The notes under the pieces were generated by a model. It worked only from the letters and a program-made list of their open reading frames with translations, had not been told where the DNA came from and did not search any database. DNA of 64,000 nucleotides from HGM12587 sp964602445 (GTDB taxonomy: Bacteria > Bacillota > Clostridia > Lachnospirales > Lachnospiraceae). The position numbers and the translations under genes were made by a program. The stretch is from NCBI GenBank assembly GCA_964602445.1, contig CAZRQV010000004.1, positions 62,001 to 126,000 on the forward strand. Direction: 5' to 3'. Positions 18,044 to 26,917 of this stretch are shown in pieces. How positions within the stretch are numbered: the stretch's first letter is position 1; every line of letters starts with the position of its first letter.

Positions 18044-18172
18044 GTTATCCCCCTTACAACTTTTGATCTGTTCTTTGGATTTTTTTAAGGAAAAAAATCA
18101 TCCCCCCTTTCCTGTTTATTTTATTTTCAATCATAAATTCTCCAAAAAGATTGTTCTGTCTTTTGATTCGAC

Positions 18173-21100
18173 TTACTGAATGCTCAGTGTTACGGTATTT
18201 GTTTGAACGCTTAATCCGTTTGCATCTGTGATCACACAGTATACCTGCTGTCCGTCACGCCATTTATTTACAGAAATCTCATAAGTATTTCCATTTGCAA
18301 AAGCAGTTCCTGATGCATAGAATTTTGCATTGCCCGGATTCTTGTAATACCATGTATAAGTCAGATTTTTTCCTGTTGCTTCGACTGTGACAGTTGCTGT
18401 TTCACCGGATTTCTTAACAGCTACGCTTTCCGGCTGTTTTGTGATCGTAATCGCTGCTTTTTCAAGGCTCAATGTCACAGTATCTGAAATTAATACATTT
18501 CCTTCTGCATCTGTCACTTCACAGTATACCTGCTGTCCGTCACGCCATGAGAACATTGGAATGCTGTAAGTATTTCCATTCGCAAATGCACTTCCTGATA
18601 CATAGAATTTATTGTTTCCAGGATTCTTGTAATACCATGTATAAGTCAGACCTTTTCCTATCGCTTCGATGACTGCAACTGCATTTTCCCCCTTAGATAC
18701 AGTTACACTTTCCGGCTGTTTTGTAATTGCAAAAGCAACTTCTTCTAATGCTTCTTTTGCTTCTGTCAGTGCTGCAAGTGCTGCATTGACTGCTTTCTGG
18801 TCTGCTTCTTCATTTTCAGCAACTTCTTTTGCTGCTGCCAAAGCTTCTTCAAATGCAGTCCAGCTTTCTGCTGTATAATCTGCTGCATTTAAGTCTGCCG
18901 CTGCTGTAATTGCTTCATTTAAAGCATCTTTGTTTACAACTTCGATTTCTTTTTCATATACACGAACTTCACGTACGTGGAAACCTTCGTTAGAAGAGTT
19001 GTAAGTACCTACAATCTTCACATAACGTGCAGTTACATCATCAAAGGTAAAGGTATCACCGTCATTTGTACCTGCGGCTGTAGCTGTCTTATGAACCACT
19101 TCTGTCCATTCTTCACCATCCACACTTGTATAGATGTCATATAAGTAGTAACGGCTGCCTGCTACGTAGCAAAGTACATTAATCTTACCGATTTCGTAAA
19201 CATCTTCAAGATCGATCACTGCTTCCGGATTGTATGCCCATTCGATTCCATCCCAGTAAGTATTTTCCAGACCGTCTGTGATATGAGCTGCATATCCGCC
19301 GCCTGGTGCACCCGGGCTGTTGATTCTTTCATGAGTTGCTGTAACCGGTTTGTCTAATGCAATGTTTCCGACATTTTCTGGTACAACTACAGAAGTAGAG
19401 CATTCATTGATTACACGGTTCACTACATATTTCATATTTTCCGGAGAATTATCAGCTTCACGTTCGTAATCCTGATCTCCGTAGATCCATTCCATACATG
19501 CTGCTGTATAACCAGCGCTTGCAGCTACAGAAGTAGATCCTGTTTCCAGAATATCTTCCTGACGTTCCAGATAGTTTTCCCATAATGGTTTGTACAGATC
19601 TTTAAACATTCCCTGATAATGACGGAATGCATAAGCGCCTAAAGAAGTGGTTGGTGCCCATACTGTGATCAGTGTTTTTGCATTGATTACCATTGTATCG
19701 TATGCAAAATCATCTGCACCTGTATCAATTGCCCAGTCTTCTGCACCGCCGATCCAGTTTCCTACCATCAGATCTTTCTGAGTTCCTAATACTAATTCGA
19801 ACAGATCGAACGTATTTAAGAATTTTTCTTTTAATTCTTTGAATTTTGCAACATCTTTTGTATCATATGCGTCTTTCATATTTCCTAATTCAACAACTGC
19901 ATAATTGCTGACGATCTGACGCATCAGTTCGGACAGGTCATACATGTAAGATTCGCTGCCACATAAAAGTTCAAAATCTTCAAATAATAATGCTAACGCT
20001 TTTTCAACTTTTTCAGTTGCATATGGAAGACCGTATTTTTCCAGGCTTGGACCTGTAGATGCCAGTACCTGAGATGTATATCCGCTTCTTCCGTAGATTG
20101 TTTCTTCCAGAATCTTCCATGCTTTTCTTGCATTTACGGATTCAGCGCCATAACGATCTACTACATAATCATCCAGCCATTCTTCCATATCGATGGTGCC
20201 TTCAGATACCCATGTAGTATCATATAACATCTGATATAAAGCCGGGTTGTCATAAGTTGCTTCGGAGATCAGACCGATTCCTTTCATGTGAGCTGCTGTA
20301 TCTCTCGCACGAACGATGTCATTAACTACCAGCTGCAGGTTACCATCCATGGATGGGTTTCCGCCGTAGTTGTCTAACAGACAGCATACCCAGTCAGTTC
20401 CGTTAAATTCTTTTGCATCTAATGTTGTGCTTCCGTAAGTTGTTTTGTCCCATTTAGAATCGCCGATACCTGTTAAGTCAAGAATGAGTACATGATCCTG
20501 TCTGTAATCTCCCATACCTTTTAACAGTTCGTTACTTGGATTACTCCACCATGCCTGTACCATCCATACTGCATCTTCATCATATTTCAATAAGGAATCC
20601 AGTACTTCTGCTGCGATTACTTCATCACTTAAGTCATCCGGACGGATACCGCCTTCATGGAACGGGTCTACTGCATAATAATCACTGGTTGCGCCAAATG
20701 CCCATTCCTGAGCTGCATAGAATAATTCTGCGTACTGATCATATAATTCTCCATCGGTACGGATCATATCCGGACGAGGAAGGTTACACCAGGTACCCTG
20801 ATCCAGAATTTCTACCTCTGGCTGATAATCTGCAAAGTTACATGGGATCATACCAGCGTATCCCTGTAATACAGTCTGCATACCTAAAGAGTTTTTAAAT
20901 CTCTGGTTTTCTCTGGCCATTTCCAGACGGCCTGTTACCCATTCGTCAGATACAGGACCACCTACAACTTCCAGGTTGTCCATGAACTGCCATGCATAGT
21001 AAGTCGGACCTGCGATCCAGTCTTTTGCTTCATCAAATGTATATCCGAAGTTCTGCAGGAATTTAATCCATACAGCTTCCTGTCCTGCAAGGTCAAGTAC

Positions 21101-23503
21101 ACAGTTTACACCGCTTAATGCCAGCCAGTCATATTCTCTCTGGAATACTTCTGCATCTGCATAAGAGAATGTATAGTTTACGGTACAGTAGTTAAATGCA
21201 TAACGTACTTTGTATGGTGTTTCGCAGCGAACTGCTTCTTCCATTTCCACAACTGCTTCCGGCATATTTACCTGGCTTGTCTGTTCAGCAATCTGAACAT
21301 TACAGTAGTTTTCCAGATAATAATTTAAACCGCTGGCAAGAGATACACCGTCGTTACCTGTAACGAGGATCTTTCCTTCTGCTGCATCCGGTCCTACGAT
21401 AAAGTAGTCATTGTCATTTTCTGTGTTTGCTGCAAGTTTAAATGTGAACCAGTCACGATATTCTTTACCGATATTACGTTCAATGATTCCATATACATTT
21501 TCGATGGTTTCATCTTCTGTAATTTCTTCTGCGTATTCTGTTTCATTGAATGGTTTGATATCAAGAACTTCGTCGATGGTACCGGTTCTTAAAGCATCTG
21601 TATTTGTACCTGTTGCTTCACCGTGAATACGAACTTCAGATAACATGGAGATTTTGGATCCTTTTACATATTCCATGTATACACGAACGATACGATATTC
21701 TGTTGTATCTAAACCAAGTTCTTTCAGGTTAATGATATCGCCTTCATTGGTTGCCGGATTCTGATCACGTTTCTGATATAAACGATCGTAATTAGATCCG
21801 TCTACACTTCCGTAAATTGTATAATAGTAATAAGAACCATTCACCGGGAAGTTTAAGATTACTTCTGAAAGATCATAATTTTCTCCCAGATCGATATCAA
21901 AATATGCCGGTGCAAATTCACCGCTGCATGTAGTTACATTCAAACCGTCTGTAATATATTTTACAGAATCTGTTGAAAGGTGTGTTCTTACTGTTTTGCC
22001 AAATGCAATGTTATCCGGGTCAGCTGCGTCTGTTGTTGGTTCTTCGTAATCCGGATTTGCTTCTCCATACACTTCGAATTCCTTCATATGTACAGATGCA
22101 TTTGCAGAGTTATGTGTCATGGTAACACGTACAAAACGTATTTCCATTGCTTCCTCTAATTCAAAAGTTTCTCCTGCATAAGCCGGTCCCATATCTTCTG
22201 TTCTTTCAAACAGTTTGGTATAAGAAGTTCCATCCAGACTGGCTTCGATCGTATATAAATAAGTACGGCCGTCACCTGTATATGGATATGCTTTCATCAT
22301 ATCAACAAAGTAACCTGAGCCAAGATCGATGGTAAAGCTCTGAGGTGCTTCACCGCCATCCCAGTAATTAGAATAGTTACCGTCTACGATTCTTTCCGCA
22401 CCGCGTCCGTAATCTGAATTTGATGAAATTACGTTTTTGCCTAACGCTACATTGCTGCGATTAGAAGTAGAATAGCCCCAAATTTCCAGTTCCTGCATAT
22501 GTGCTACGTTATTTTTGCTGTTTTTTGTAACCGTAGCGCGGACATAACGAGCTTCCAGTTCGTCGAAAGTATAACTTTCTTCCTTAAATGCTGGTTCTGT
22601 TCCATAAGTTTCTTCACGGTCAGCAACCTTTGTCCATTCTTTTCCGTCTTTACTTACTTCGATATAATATAAATAATATCTTCCGTCACCTGCATTGTGA
22701 TAAGTTGTTGCTTTGATTTCTGTCAATTTGCAGGTTTCATCCAGATCCACCATGATCCACTGCGGAGAATCTTCAGAAGTGATTCCGCCATCCCAGTAAG
22801 TAGAATAGCTGCCGTCAAATGCATTGGATGCACTGCGGTTATAATCTACATAAGAAGCAGTTGCAGTCTTTCCAAAGCCAAGATTTTTTGCTTCTTTAGA
22901 TGCATCATACTCTGTTCCGAATACTTCAATTTCAGCTACTTCCGGATTTACGGATGCATCTTCCGCAGAAGTGATCGTTACTTTTACATTATCTGTAATA
23001 ATTGCTTTTTCCAGTGTATATTCGCTGTAATATTTGTGTCCCACTACATCAGCTGCATTATCTTCGCTGTAGCTTGAACCTTCATATAATACAGTGTATG
23101 CACCACTGGTTGGGTTGTTATAAGATACAGTAAAGTTATATTTCTGACCTTCTTTAAATACAACTCTTACTTTATCTACACTATATTTTGCATCTAATTT
23201 TACACCAACATTCACCGGAATTGCTGTATCTGCAGCTACCCAGTGATTGGAATAGGTTCCATCATTTAAGAATGTGATATCACCGCCTGTTGCCATAACG
23301 CTGTCAGCGTATGCTCTACCACCATTTTTGTAAGCAGCCACATTGCTACTTGCTGCTTCTGCTTCATCATTTGTTTCGGCAACTGCCCATACATCTGTAT
23401 TTCCGGTTACACCTGCCGCGTTTACCCCCATAGACGAGAACATGGATGTCATCATTGTCACACTCAATGCCAGTGATAACAACTTTTTCATACAATTTCG
23501 CAT
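18173..23503 (-). CDS. Secreted multidomain GH89 alpha-N-acetylglucosaminidase
   Basis: Predicted to release terminal alpha-linked GlcNAc, as capped on gastric-type mucin (GlcNAc-alpha-1,4-Gal) or heparan-type chains. The 1776 residues comprise signal peptide 1-30; four F5/8C (CBM32-like) modules about 50-197, 203-344, 350-480 and 495-628; the GH89 core about 640-1370; another CBM32-like module 1380-1516; a FIVAR helical module 1524-1590; and two Ig-like repeats 1592-1683 and 1684-1776. Glu950 in AVDPFHEGG and Glu1081 in GLISEATYDNP fit the acid/base and nucleophile of the family. The layout recalls Clostridium perfringens GH89. AAGGAGG precedes the ATG. It lies 185 bases downstream of the PTS IIBC gene. 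Confidence 0.93.
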   Translation of the reverse strand: MRNCMKKLLSLALSVTMMTSMFSSMGVNAAGVTGNTDVWAVAETNDEAEAASSNVAAYKNGGRAYADSVMATGGDITFLNDGTYSNHWVAADTAIPVNVGVKLDAKYSVDKVRVVFKEGQKYNFTVSYNNPTSGAYTVLYEGSSYSEDNAADVVGHKYYSEYTLEKAIITDNVKVTITSAEDASVNPEVAEIEVFGTEYDASKEAKNLGFGKTATASYVDYNRSASNAFDGSYSTYWDGGITSEDSPQWIMVDLDETCKLTEIKATTYHNAGDGRYYLYYIEVSKDGKEWTKVADREETYGTEPAFKEESYTFDELEARYVRATVTKNSKNNVAHMQELEIWGYSTSNRSNVALGKNVISSNSDYGRGAERIVDGNYSNYWDGGEAPQSFTIDLGSGYFVDMMKAYPYTGDGRTYLYTIEASLDGTSYTKLFERTEDMGPAYAGETFELEEAMEIRFVRVTMTHNSANASVHMKEFEVYGEANPDYEEPTTDAADPDNIAFGKTVRTHLSTDSVKYITDGLNVTTCSGEFAPAYFDIDLGENYDLSEVILNFPVNGSYYYYTIYGSVDGSNYDRLYQKRDQNPATNEGDIINLKELGLDTTEYRIVRVYMEYVKGSKISMLSEVRIHGEATGTNTDALRTGTIDEVLDIKPFNETEYAEEITEDETIENVYGIIERNIGKEYRDWFTFKLAANTENDNDYFIVGPDAAEGKILVTGNDGVSLASGLNYYLENYCNVQIAEQTSQVNMPEAVVEMEEAVRCETPYKVRYAFNYCTVNYTFSYADAEVFQREYDWLALSGVNCVLDLAGQEAVWIKFLQNFGYTFDEAKDWIAGPTYYAWQFMDNLEVVGGPVSDEWVTGRLEMARENQRFKNSLGMQTVLQGYAGMIPCNFADYQPEVEILDQGTWCNLPRPDMIRTDGELYDQYAELFYAAQEWAFGATSDYYAVDPFHEGGIRPDDLSDEVIAAEVLDSLLKYDEDAVWMVQAWWSNPSNELLKGMGDYRQDHVLILDLTGIGDSKWDKTTYGSTTLDAKEFNGTDWVCCLLDNYGGNPSMDGNLQLVVNDIVRARDTAAHMKGIGLISEATYDNPALYQMLYDTTWVSEGTIDMEEWLDDYVVDRYGAESVNARKAWKILEETIYGRSGYTSQVLASTGPSLEKYGLPYATEKVEKALALLFEDFELLCGSESYMYDLSELMRQIVSNYAVVELGNMKDAYDTKDVAKFKELKEKFLNTFDLFELVLGTQKDLMVGNWIGGAEDWAIDTGADDFAYDTMVINAKTLITVWAPTTSLGAYAFRHYQGMFKDLYKPLWENYLERQEDILETGSTSVAASAGYTAACMEWIYGDQDYEREADNSPENMKYVVNRVINECSTSVVVPENVGNIALDKPVTATHERINSPGAPGGGYAAHITDGLENTYWDGIEWAYNPEAVIDLEDVYEIGKINVLCYVAGSRYYLYDIYTSVDGEEWTEVVHKTATAAGTNDGDTFTFDDVTARYVKIVGTYNSSNEGFHVREVRVYEKEIEVVNKDALNEAITAAADLNAADYTAESWTAFEEALAAAKEVAENEEADQKAVNAALAALTEAKEALEEVAFAITKQPESVTVSKGENAVAVIEAIGKGLTYTWYYKNPGNNKFYVSGSAFANGNTYSIPMFSWRDGQQVYCEVTDAEGNVLISDTVTLSLEKAAITITKQPESVAVKKSGETATVTVEATGKNLTYTWYYKNPGNAKFYASGTAFANGNTYEISVNKWRDGQQVYCVITDANGLSVQTNTVTLSIQ
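18176..18454 (-). repeat. Ig-like repeat B of GH89 protein
   Basis: Codes for residues 1684-1776, the C-terminus; contains ITKQPESV, YTWYYKNPGN and WRDGQQVYCVITDANG. Confidence 0.8.
18455..18730 (-). repeat. Ig-like repeat A of GH89 protein
   Basis: Codes for residues 1592-1683; contains YTWYYKNPGN, FANGNTYSI and WRDGQQVYCEVTD. Closely matches the other three copies in this locus. Confidence 0.8.
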
Positions 23504-23606
23504 AAATTCCTCCTTAATATTTTAAAAATATGAAATCCAGAAAATTCTTTTTCTGACTTTCTCCTCTTTTGCAATAAAATCTTTTTTTCTTTCCCCTTCT
23601 TTCTGT

Positions 23607-23623
23607 TTTCACTTTGCGTGAAA
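23607..23623. promoter_or_regulatory. Short palindrome upstream of GH89
   Basis: TTTCAC-TTTGC-GTGAAA, a perfect 6-bp inverted repeat between the PTS IIBC stop and the GH89 start. Nearby, TTACATTTTATAATGTAA (23647-23664) is a second palindrome containing a -10-like element. Possible operator or internal promoter; untested. Confidence 0.35.
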
Positions 23624-23688
23624 TAAAACTAAGCATCTTTGATCATTACATTTTATAATGTAAGCCTTTTTTCAGTTTTCCTTGAAAA

Positions 23689-25155
23689 TCACCTACATAA
23701 TTTTTTTAATTCGTCTGTAATCTTTTCCACCTGCGGACCGATCACGACGTGAATATTATTTTTCCCCGGATGCATGATTCCTGCAACTCCTGAGGATTTA
23801 ATCTTCTTTTCATCTACCACGTCAGAATTTCGGATTTCAACACGGAGTCTGATAATGCAGTTATCGATGGAAACCACATTCTCTCTGCCGCCGATTCCAT
23901 CCAGAATCATGGCTGCAACTTCCGTATAATCTTCCGTGGTCAAACATACCCTCCCTTCTTCTAATAAATCTTCATCTTCACGTCCCGGTGTCTTCAGATT
24001 CCGTTTCACGATCACCAGACGAAATACTATATAAAATGCTGCAAATGCTGCAATGCCTATCGGTAAGATCATCCAGGTATTGGCTGCGGCAGGCATGGAT
24101 GCGGAAAAGACCAGATCCACCATTCCCGCGGAAAAACAGAAGCCGGCTCGAAATCCGCTGACCACTGTGATCGCAGTAAAAATACCGAATAATAATGCGT
24201 ATACAAAGTAAAGTGCCGGTGCCAAAAACATAAAGCAAAATTCAAACGGCTCCGTAACTCCGCATACAAAAGAACAAAGTGCTGCAGATGCCACCAGACC
24301 GATGGCTGCTTTTTTATCTTTGGCAGTATGGATCATCGCCAATGCTGCACCCGGAATTCCAAAAATCATACACGGAAAAAATCCCGCCATATACATTCCT
24401 AAGGACCAGGATACATCTGCGGATGTTTTTCCTGCCCAGTAATTCCCCAAATCTCCAAGTCCGATAATGTCATACCAAAATACATTATTTAATGCATGAT
24501 GAAGCCCTGTCGGTATCAGAAGACGATTTAAGAATACATAAATTCCTGCTCCTACAGCACCCATTCCGGAAATCGTATTGCCGATTGCGATCAATCCGCT
24601 GAAGATCAGCGGCCATACAAACAGCAGAACAACCGCCGCAAGAATAGATACGACACCTGCCACAATTACGGCACTGCGTTTTCCACTGAAGGAAGACAGC
24701 CAGTCCGGCAATTTCGTTCCTTTAAAACGGTTATAACAATGAGCACCGATCAGTCCGGCAATGATGCCGATAAACGGATTCTCAATCTTATCAAATGCAA
24801 GTGTTTTATTTGCGGATGCGGCAATGGACGGTGCGATGGTCACGACAAATTCCGTATTCAGAAGCGTTGTGATCATCAGCCAGGAAACAACGGCAGCCAC
24901 CCCCGCAGCCCCGTCATTATCATCTGACATTCCCACACCGACACCTACCACAAATAAAAGTGCCATGTTATTGATCAGTGCCCCCCCGGCTCTGACCAAA
25001 AACAATCCAACCAGATTTGTAATGCCAGCAATTTCTCCCCCTTGCATGGCAGCCGGGCACAGAACGTATCCAATCCCCATTAAAATTCCACAAATCGGCT
25101 GTGCGATAATCGGCAAGATCATCGCTTTTCCAAGTTTTTGAATATATTTCATCAT
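23689..25155 (-). CDS. PTS enzyme IIBC, glucose/N-acetylglucosamine family
   Basis: Imports and phosphorylates a hexose at the membrane using phosphate from HPr via enzyme IIA. The 488 residues contain about ten hydrophobic helices of the IIC domain (motifs FGIPGAALAMIH and GVTEPFEFCFMF typical of the Glc/NAG family) and a C-terminal IIB domain whose phospho-cysteine is Cys433 in IDNCIIRLRV. The IIA domain fused in NagE-type proteins is instead a separate upstream gene, which overlaps this start by 4 bases. N-acetylglucosamine is the likely sugar because a GH89 gene follows, but glucose or maltose cannot be excluded from sequence. Confidence 0.88.
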   Translation of the reverse strand: MMKYIQKLGKAMILPIIAQPICGILMGIGYVLCPAAMQGGEIAGITNLVGLFLVRAGGALINNMALLFVVGVGVGMSDDNDGAAGVAAVVSWLMITTLLNTEFVVTIAPSIAASANKTLAFDKIENPFIGIIAGLIGAHCYNRFKGTKLPDWLSSFSGKRSAVIVAGVVSILAAVVLLFVWPLIFSGLIAIGNTISGMGAVGAGIYVFLNRLLIPTGLHHALNNVFWYDIIGLGDLGNYWAGKTSADVSWSLGMYMAGFFPCMIFGIPGAALAMIHTAKDKKAAIGLVASAALCSFVCGVTEPFEFCFMFLAPALYFVYALLFGIFTAITVVSGFRAGFCFSAGMVDLVFSASMPAAANTWMILPIGIAAFAAFYIVFRLVIVKRNLKTPGREDEDLLEEGRVCLTTEDYTEVAAMILDGIGGRENVVSIDNCIIRLRVEIRNSDVVDEKKIKSSGVAGIMHPGKNNIHVVIGPQVEKITDELKKLCR

Positions 25156-25676
25156 TTGCTGATTCCCGTAGCTTTCCTATGCTGTCCTCTCTTTAAATAC
25201 ATGATGTCTTCGCCGGGTTTTACCAGTTTTTTCGTAAAACATTCGATCTTTTTATAACATTCTGTATTCAGAATTACGATCGAAGTAATCGTATCCAGTT
25301 TTGCTTCTTCTATGATATTCATATCAAATTCAGCGATCAGATCGCCTTTTTTTACTCTGGCATCCTGATCTACGTGAACAGTAAACGGAGCCCCCGCCAA
25401 AGATACGGTATCAATTCCGATATGGACCAACACCTCTGCACCGCCATCTGAAACAATGGTAAATGCATGTTTGGTTCCAAAGATCAATGAGATCACACCA
25501 TCCACCGGCGCAAAAACTTTCCCTGAAACCGGTTTGATCGCCATCCCTTTTCCTAACATTTCTCCCCGATATGCTGCATCCCGAATCTCTGCACTTGCTA
25601 CTGCTTCCCCCGCAACAGGTGCTCCCAGAATTTCTGCTGCATTTTTTCCAAACCTTCTCCTGAAACTTTCAAACAT
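25152..25676 (-). CDS. PTS enzyme IIA, glucose (Crr) type
   Basis: Soluble phosphocarrier between HPr and the IIB domain encoded next. The 174 residues have an N-terminal extension of about 45 residues, then the IIA-Glc beta-barrel with PVSGKVFAPVDG, His70 in GTKHAFTI and the phosphorylated His85 in EVLVHIGIDT. Its stop overlaps the IIBC start (ATGA), and it begins nine bases after the antiterminator stop codon, so licT-type gene, IIA and IIBC form a tight operon. Confidence 0.92.
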   Translation of the reverse strand: MFESFRRRFGKNAAEILGAPVAGEAVASAEIRDAAYRGEMLGKGMAIKPVSGKVFAPVDGVISLIFGTKHAFTIVSDGGAEVLVHIGIDTVSLAGAPFTVHVDQDARVKKGDLIAEFDMNIIEEAKLDTITSIVILNTECYKKIECFTKKLVKPGEDIMYLKRGQHRKATGISK

Positions 25677-25685
25677 TTTGATTCT

Positions 25686-26537
25686 CTACTTTCCCTCACG
25701 GTTCATTTCCATATGAACTCTTCTAATATGTAATGCCAAGTATGTGACCTCATCCATTGATATTTCATGATTCACATATTTTTCGCTGATGTAGTCAACG
25801 ATCTTCTTTCCGCATTCATATTCAAACGGATATTTTTTCTGAATCAGCAGTTCCAGTTCCATTCCATCGTCATCCAGCATTTTATCTGCGAATAACCGAT
25901 GGATAAAAAATTTCAAATGTGTTACCAGTCTTGAATAATGAAGACTGTTTTCATCCAGTTTCTTTCCCAGATGTTCTTCTATAATCTCCAGTACTTCACG
26001 AATCGTAGACGTGATCTTCATCGTATTGTTAATGTCCGTACCATATTCTGCATTTACAATATGCAGTGCGATCGATGCCGCCTCATCCTCTGCAAATTCC
26101 ACTTTCAGCTTCTCTTTGATCAGACGTACTGCATATTCCCCGATCATATATTCACTGGGATAAAAAGTCCGCACTTCCCATAACAATGGATTCGGAAAAA
26201 TCAATCCTGCTTTCTTTCTGGAAATTGCAAAATTGATATGATCCGTCAAGGTAATATAAATATTCGGATTCAAATTTTGCCGAATAATACTTTTTGCATA
26301 TTCAATAATGTCTCCTGAAACTTCCAAATGCTTCATCGGCATTTTCTGAATCATTTGCCGAAATTTGTCCGTTTCTGCATGGTTATTGAGACGATATGTT
26401 TTTTCAATCTTTCCTTCCGGAATGATCTGCCCCGGCTTCACCCGGTAGCCAAGTCCCCTTCCAGTAACAATTATCTCTTCATTGTTTTCATCTAATGCAC
26501 TTACAATATTATTATTGATTACTTTTAAAACTTTCAT
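25686..26537 (-). CDS. LicT/BglG-family transcription antiterminator
   Basis: RNA-binding regulator whose activity is set by PTS phosphorylation. The 283 residues start with the CAT RNA-binding domain (about 1-55: KVLKVINNNIVSALDENNEEIIVTG contains its signature) followed by PRD1 (about 65-170) and PRD2 (about 175-280), with the regulatory histidines in TDHINFA, ALHIVNAEYG, VTHLKFFIH and ALHIRRVH. Start ATG 26537 has TAGGGGAG nine bases upstream; an in-frame TTG three codons earlier lies in that spacer. Just upstream is a matching ribonucleic antiterminator overlapping a terminator, so it should control its own operon. Confidence 0.93.
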   Translation of the reverse strand: MKVLKVINNNIVSALDENNEEIIVTGRGLGYRVKPGQIIPEGKIEKTYRLNNHAETDKFRQMIQKMPMKHLEVSGDIIEYAKSIIRQNLNPNIYITLTDHINFAISRKKAGLIFPNPLLWEVRTFYPSEYMIGEYAVRLIKEKLKVEFAEDEAASIALHIVNAEYGTDINNTMKITSTIREVLEIIEEHLGKKLDENSLHYSRLVTHLKFFIHRLFADKMLDDDGMELELLIQKKYPFEYECGKKIVDYISEKYVNHEISMDEVTYLALHIRRVHMEMNREGK

Positions 26538-26613
26538 AATCGCCAACTCCCCTAGAGATAATCATGAACAATCGTTTGCAAGCCCCTCTCGCTTTACATC
26601 TTCTTATCAGATG

Positions 26614-26680
26614 CAAAAAATAGGCAAAACTAAAGTCCACAGCCACTGACAGTGTTTTTCTATAGATTTTAGTTTTGCCT
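26614..26680 (-). terminator. Conditional terminator overlapping the RAT
   Basis: Minus-strand arms AGGCAAAACTAAA (26680-26668) and TTTAGTTTTGCCT (26634-26622) form a perfect 13-bp stem followed by six T. The upstream arm is the 3' half of the antiterminator target, so the two structures are mutually exclusive. Confidence 0.88.
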
Positions 26681-26702
26681 GTTTTTCACAGTAACAACCT
26701 AA
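26668..26702 (-). promoter_or_regulatory. Ribonucleic antiterminator (RAT) for LicT-type protein
   Basis: On the minus strand GGTTGTTACTG, a short AT-rich apical loop, and CAGGCAAAACT match the conserved halves of BglG/LicT/SacY target RNAs (GGATTGTTACTG...GCAGGCAAAACC as I remember them). It lies about 130 bases before the licT-type start. Confidence 0.85.
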
Positions 26703-26755
26703 TGTATTCAGTTACTTATTGTGTTTTTCAATCAAAGATTTTATCTGTTTCATAT

Positions 26756-26799
26756 AAAAAATCCCATAAAAAGACACAGTAACCGTATCTTTTTATGGG
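26756..26799 (-). terminator. Upstream terminator between gdhA and the licT-type operon
   Basis: Perfect 12-bp stem CCCATAAAAAGA/TCTTTTTATGGG (26799-26788 with 26774-26763, 13-base loop) followed by ATTTTTT. It could end gdhA transcription or, if the promoter at 26847-26875 is used, act as a first barrier in the operon leader. Confidence 0.85.
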
Positions 26800-26846
26800 T
26801 TTAGCTTGCCATCACAATAACTATCCACTCTTATATAACTACAAGG

Positions 26847-26875
26847 ATAGTAACATTTTTCCTAGATAAATGCAA
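26847..26875 (-). promoter_or_regulatory. Candidate promoter of the licT-PTS-GH89-GH97 operon
   Basis: TTGCAT (26875-26870), 17-base spacer, TACTAT (26852-26847) with an extended TGt. The -10 overlaps one arm of a 7-bp inverted repeat ACTATCC/GGATAGT (26820-26826, 26845-26851). Two terminators follow before the first gene. Confidence 0.55.
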
Positions 26876-26917
26876 TAGTTAAATGAATTTTTTATTAATT
26901 TTTACTAAAATGCTGTT

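Noticed and set aside
23689..25676. Glucose-specific PTS as the default name
   Set aside because: Sequence alone does not separate glucose from GlcNAc, and the linked GH89 makes GlcNAc at least as likely, so only the family is named.
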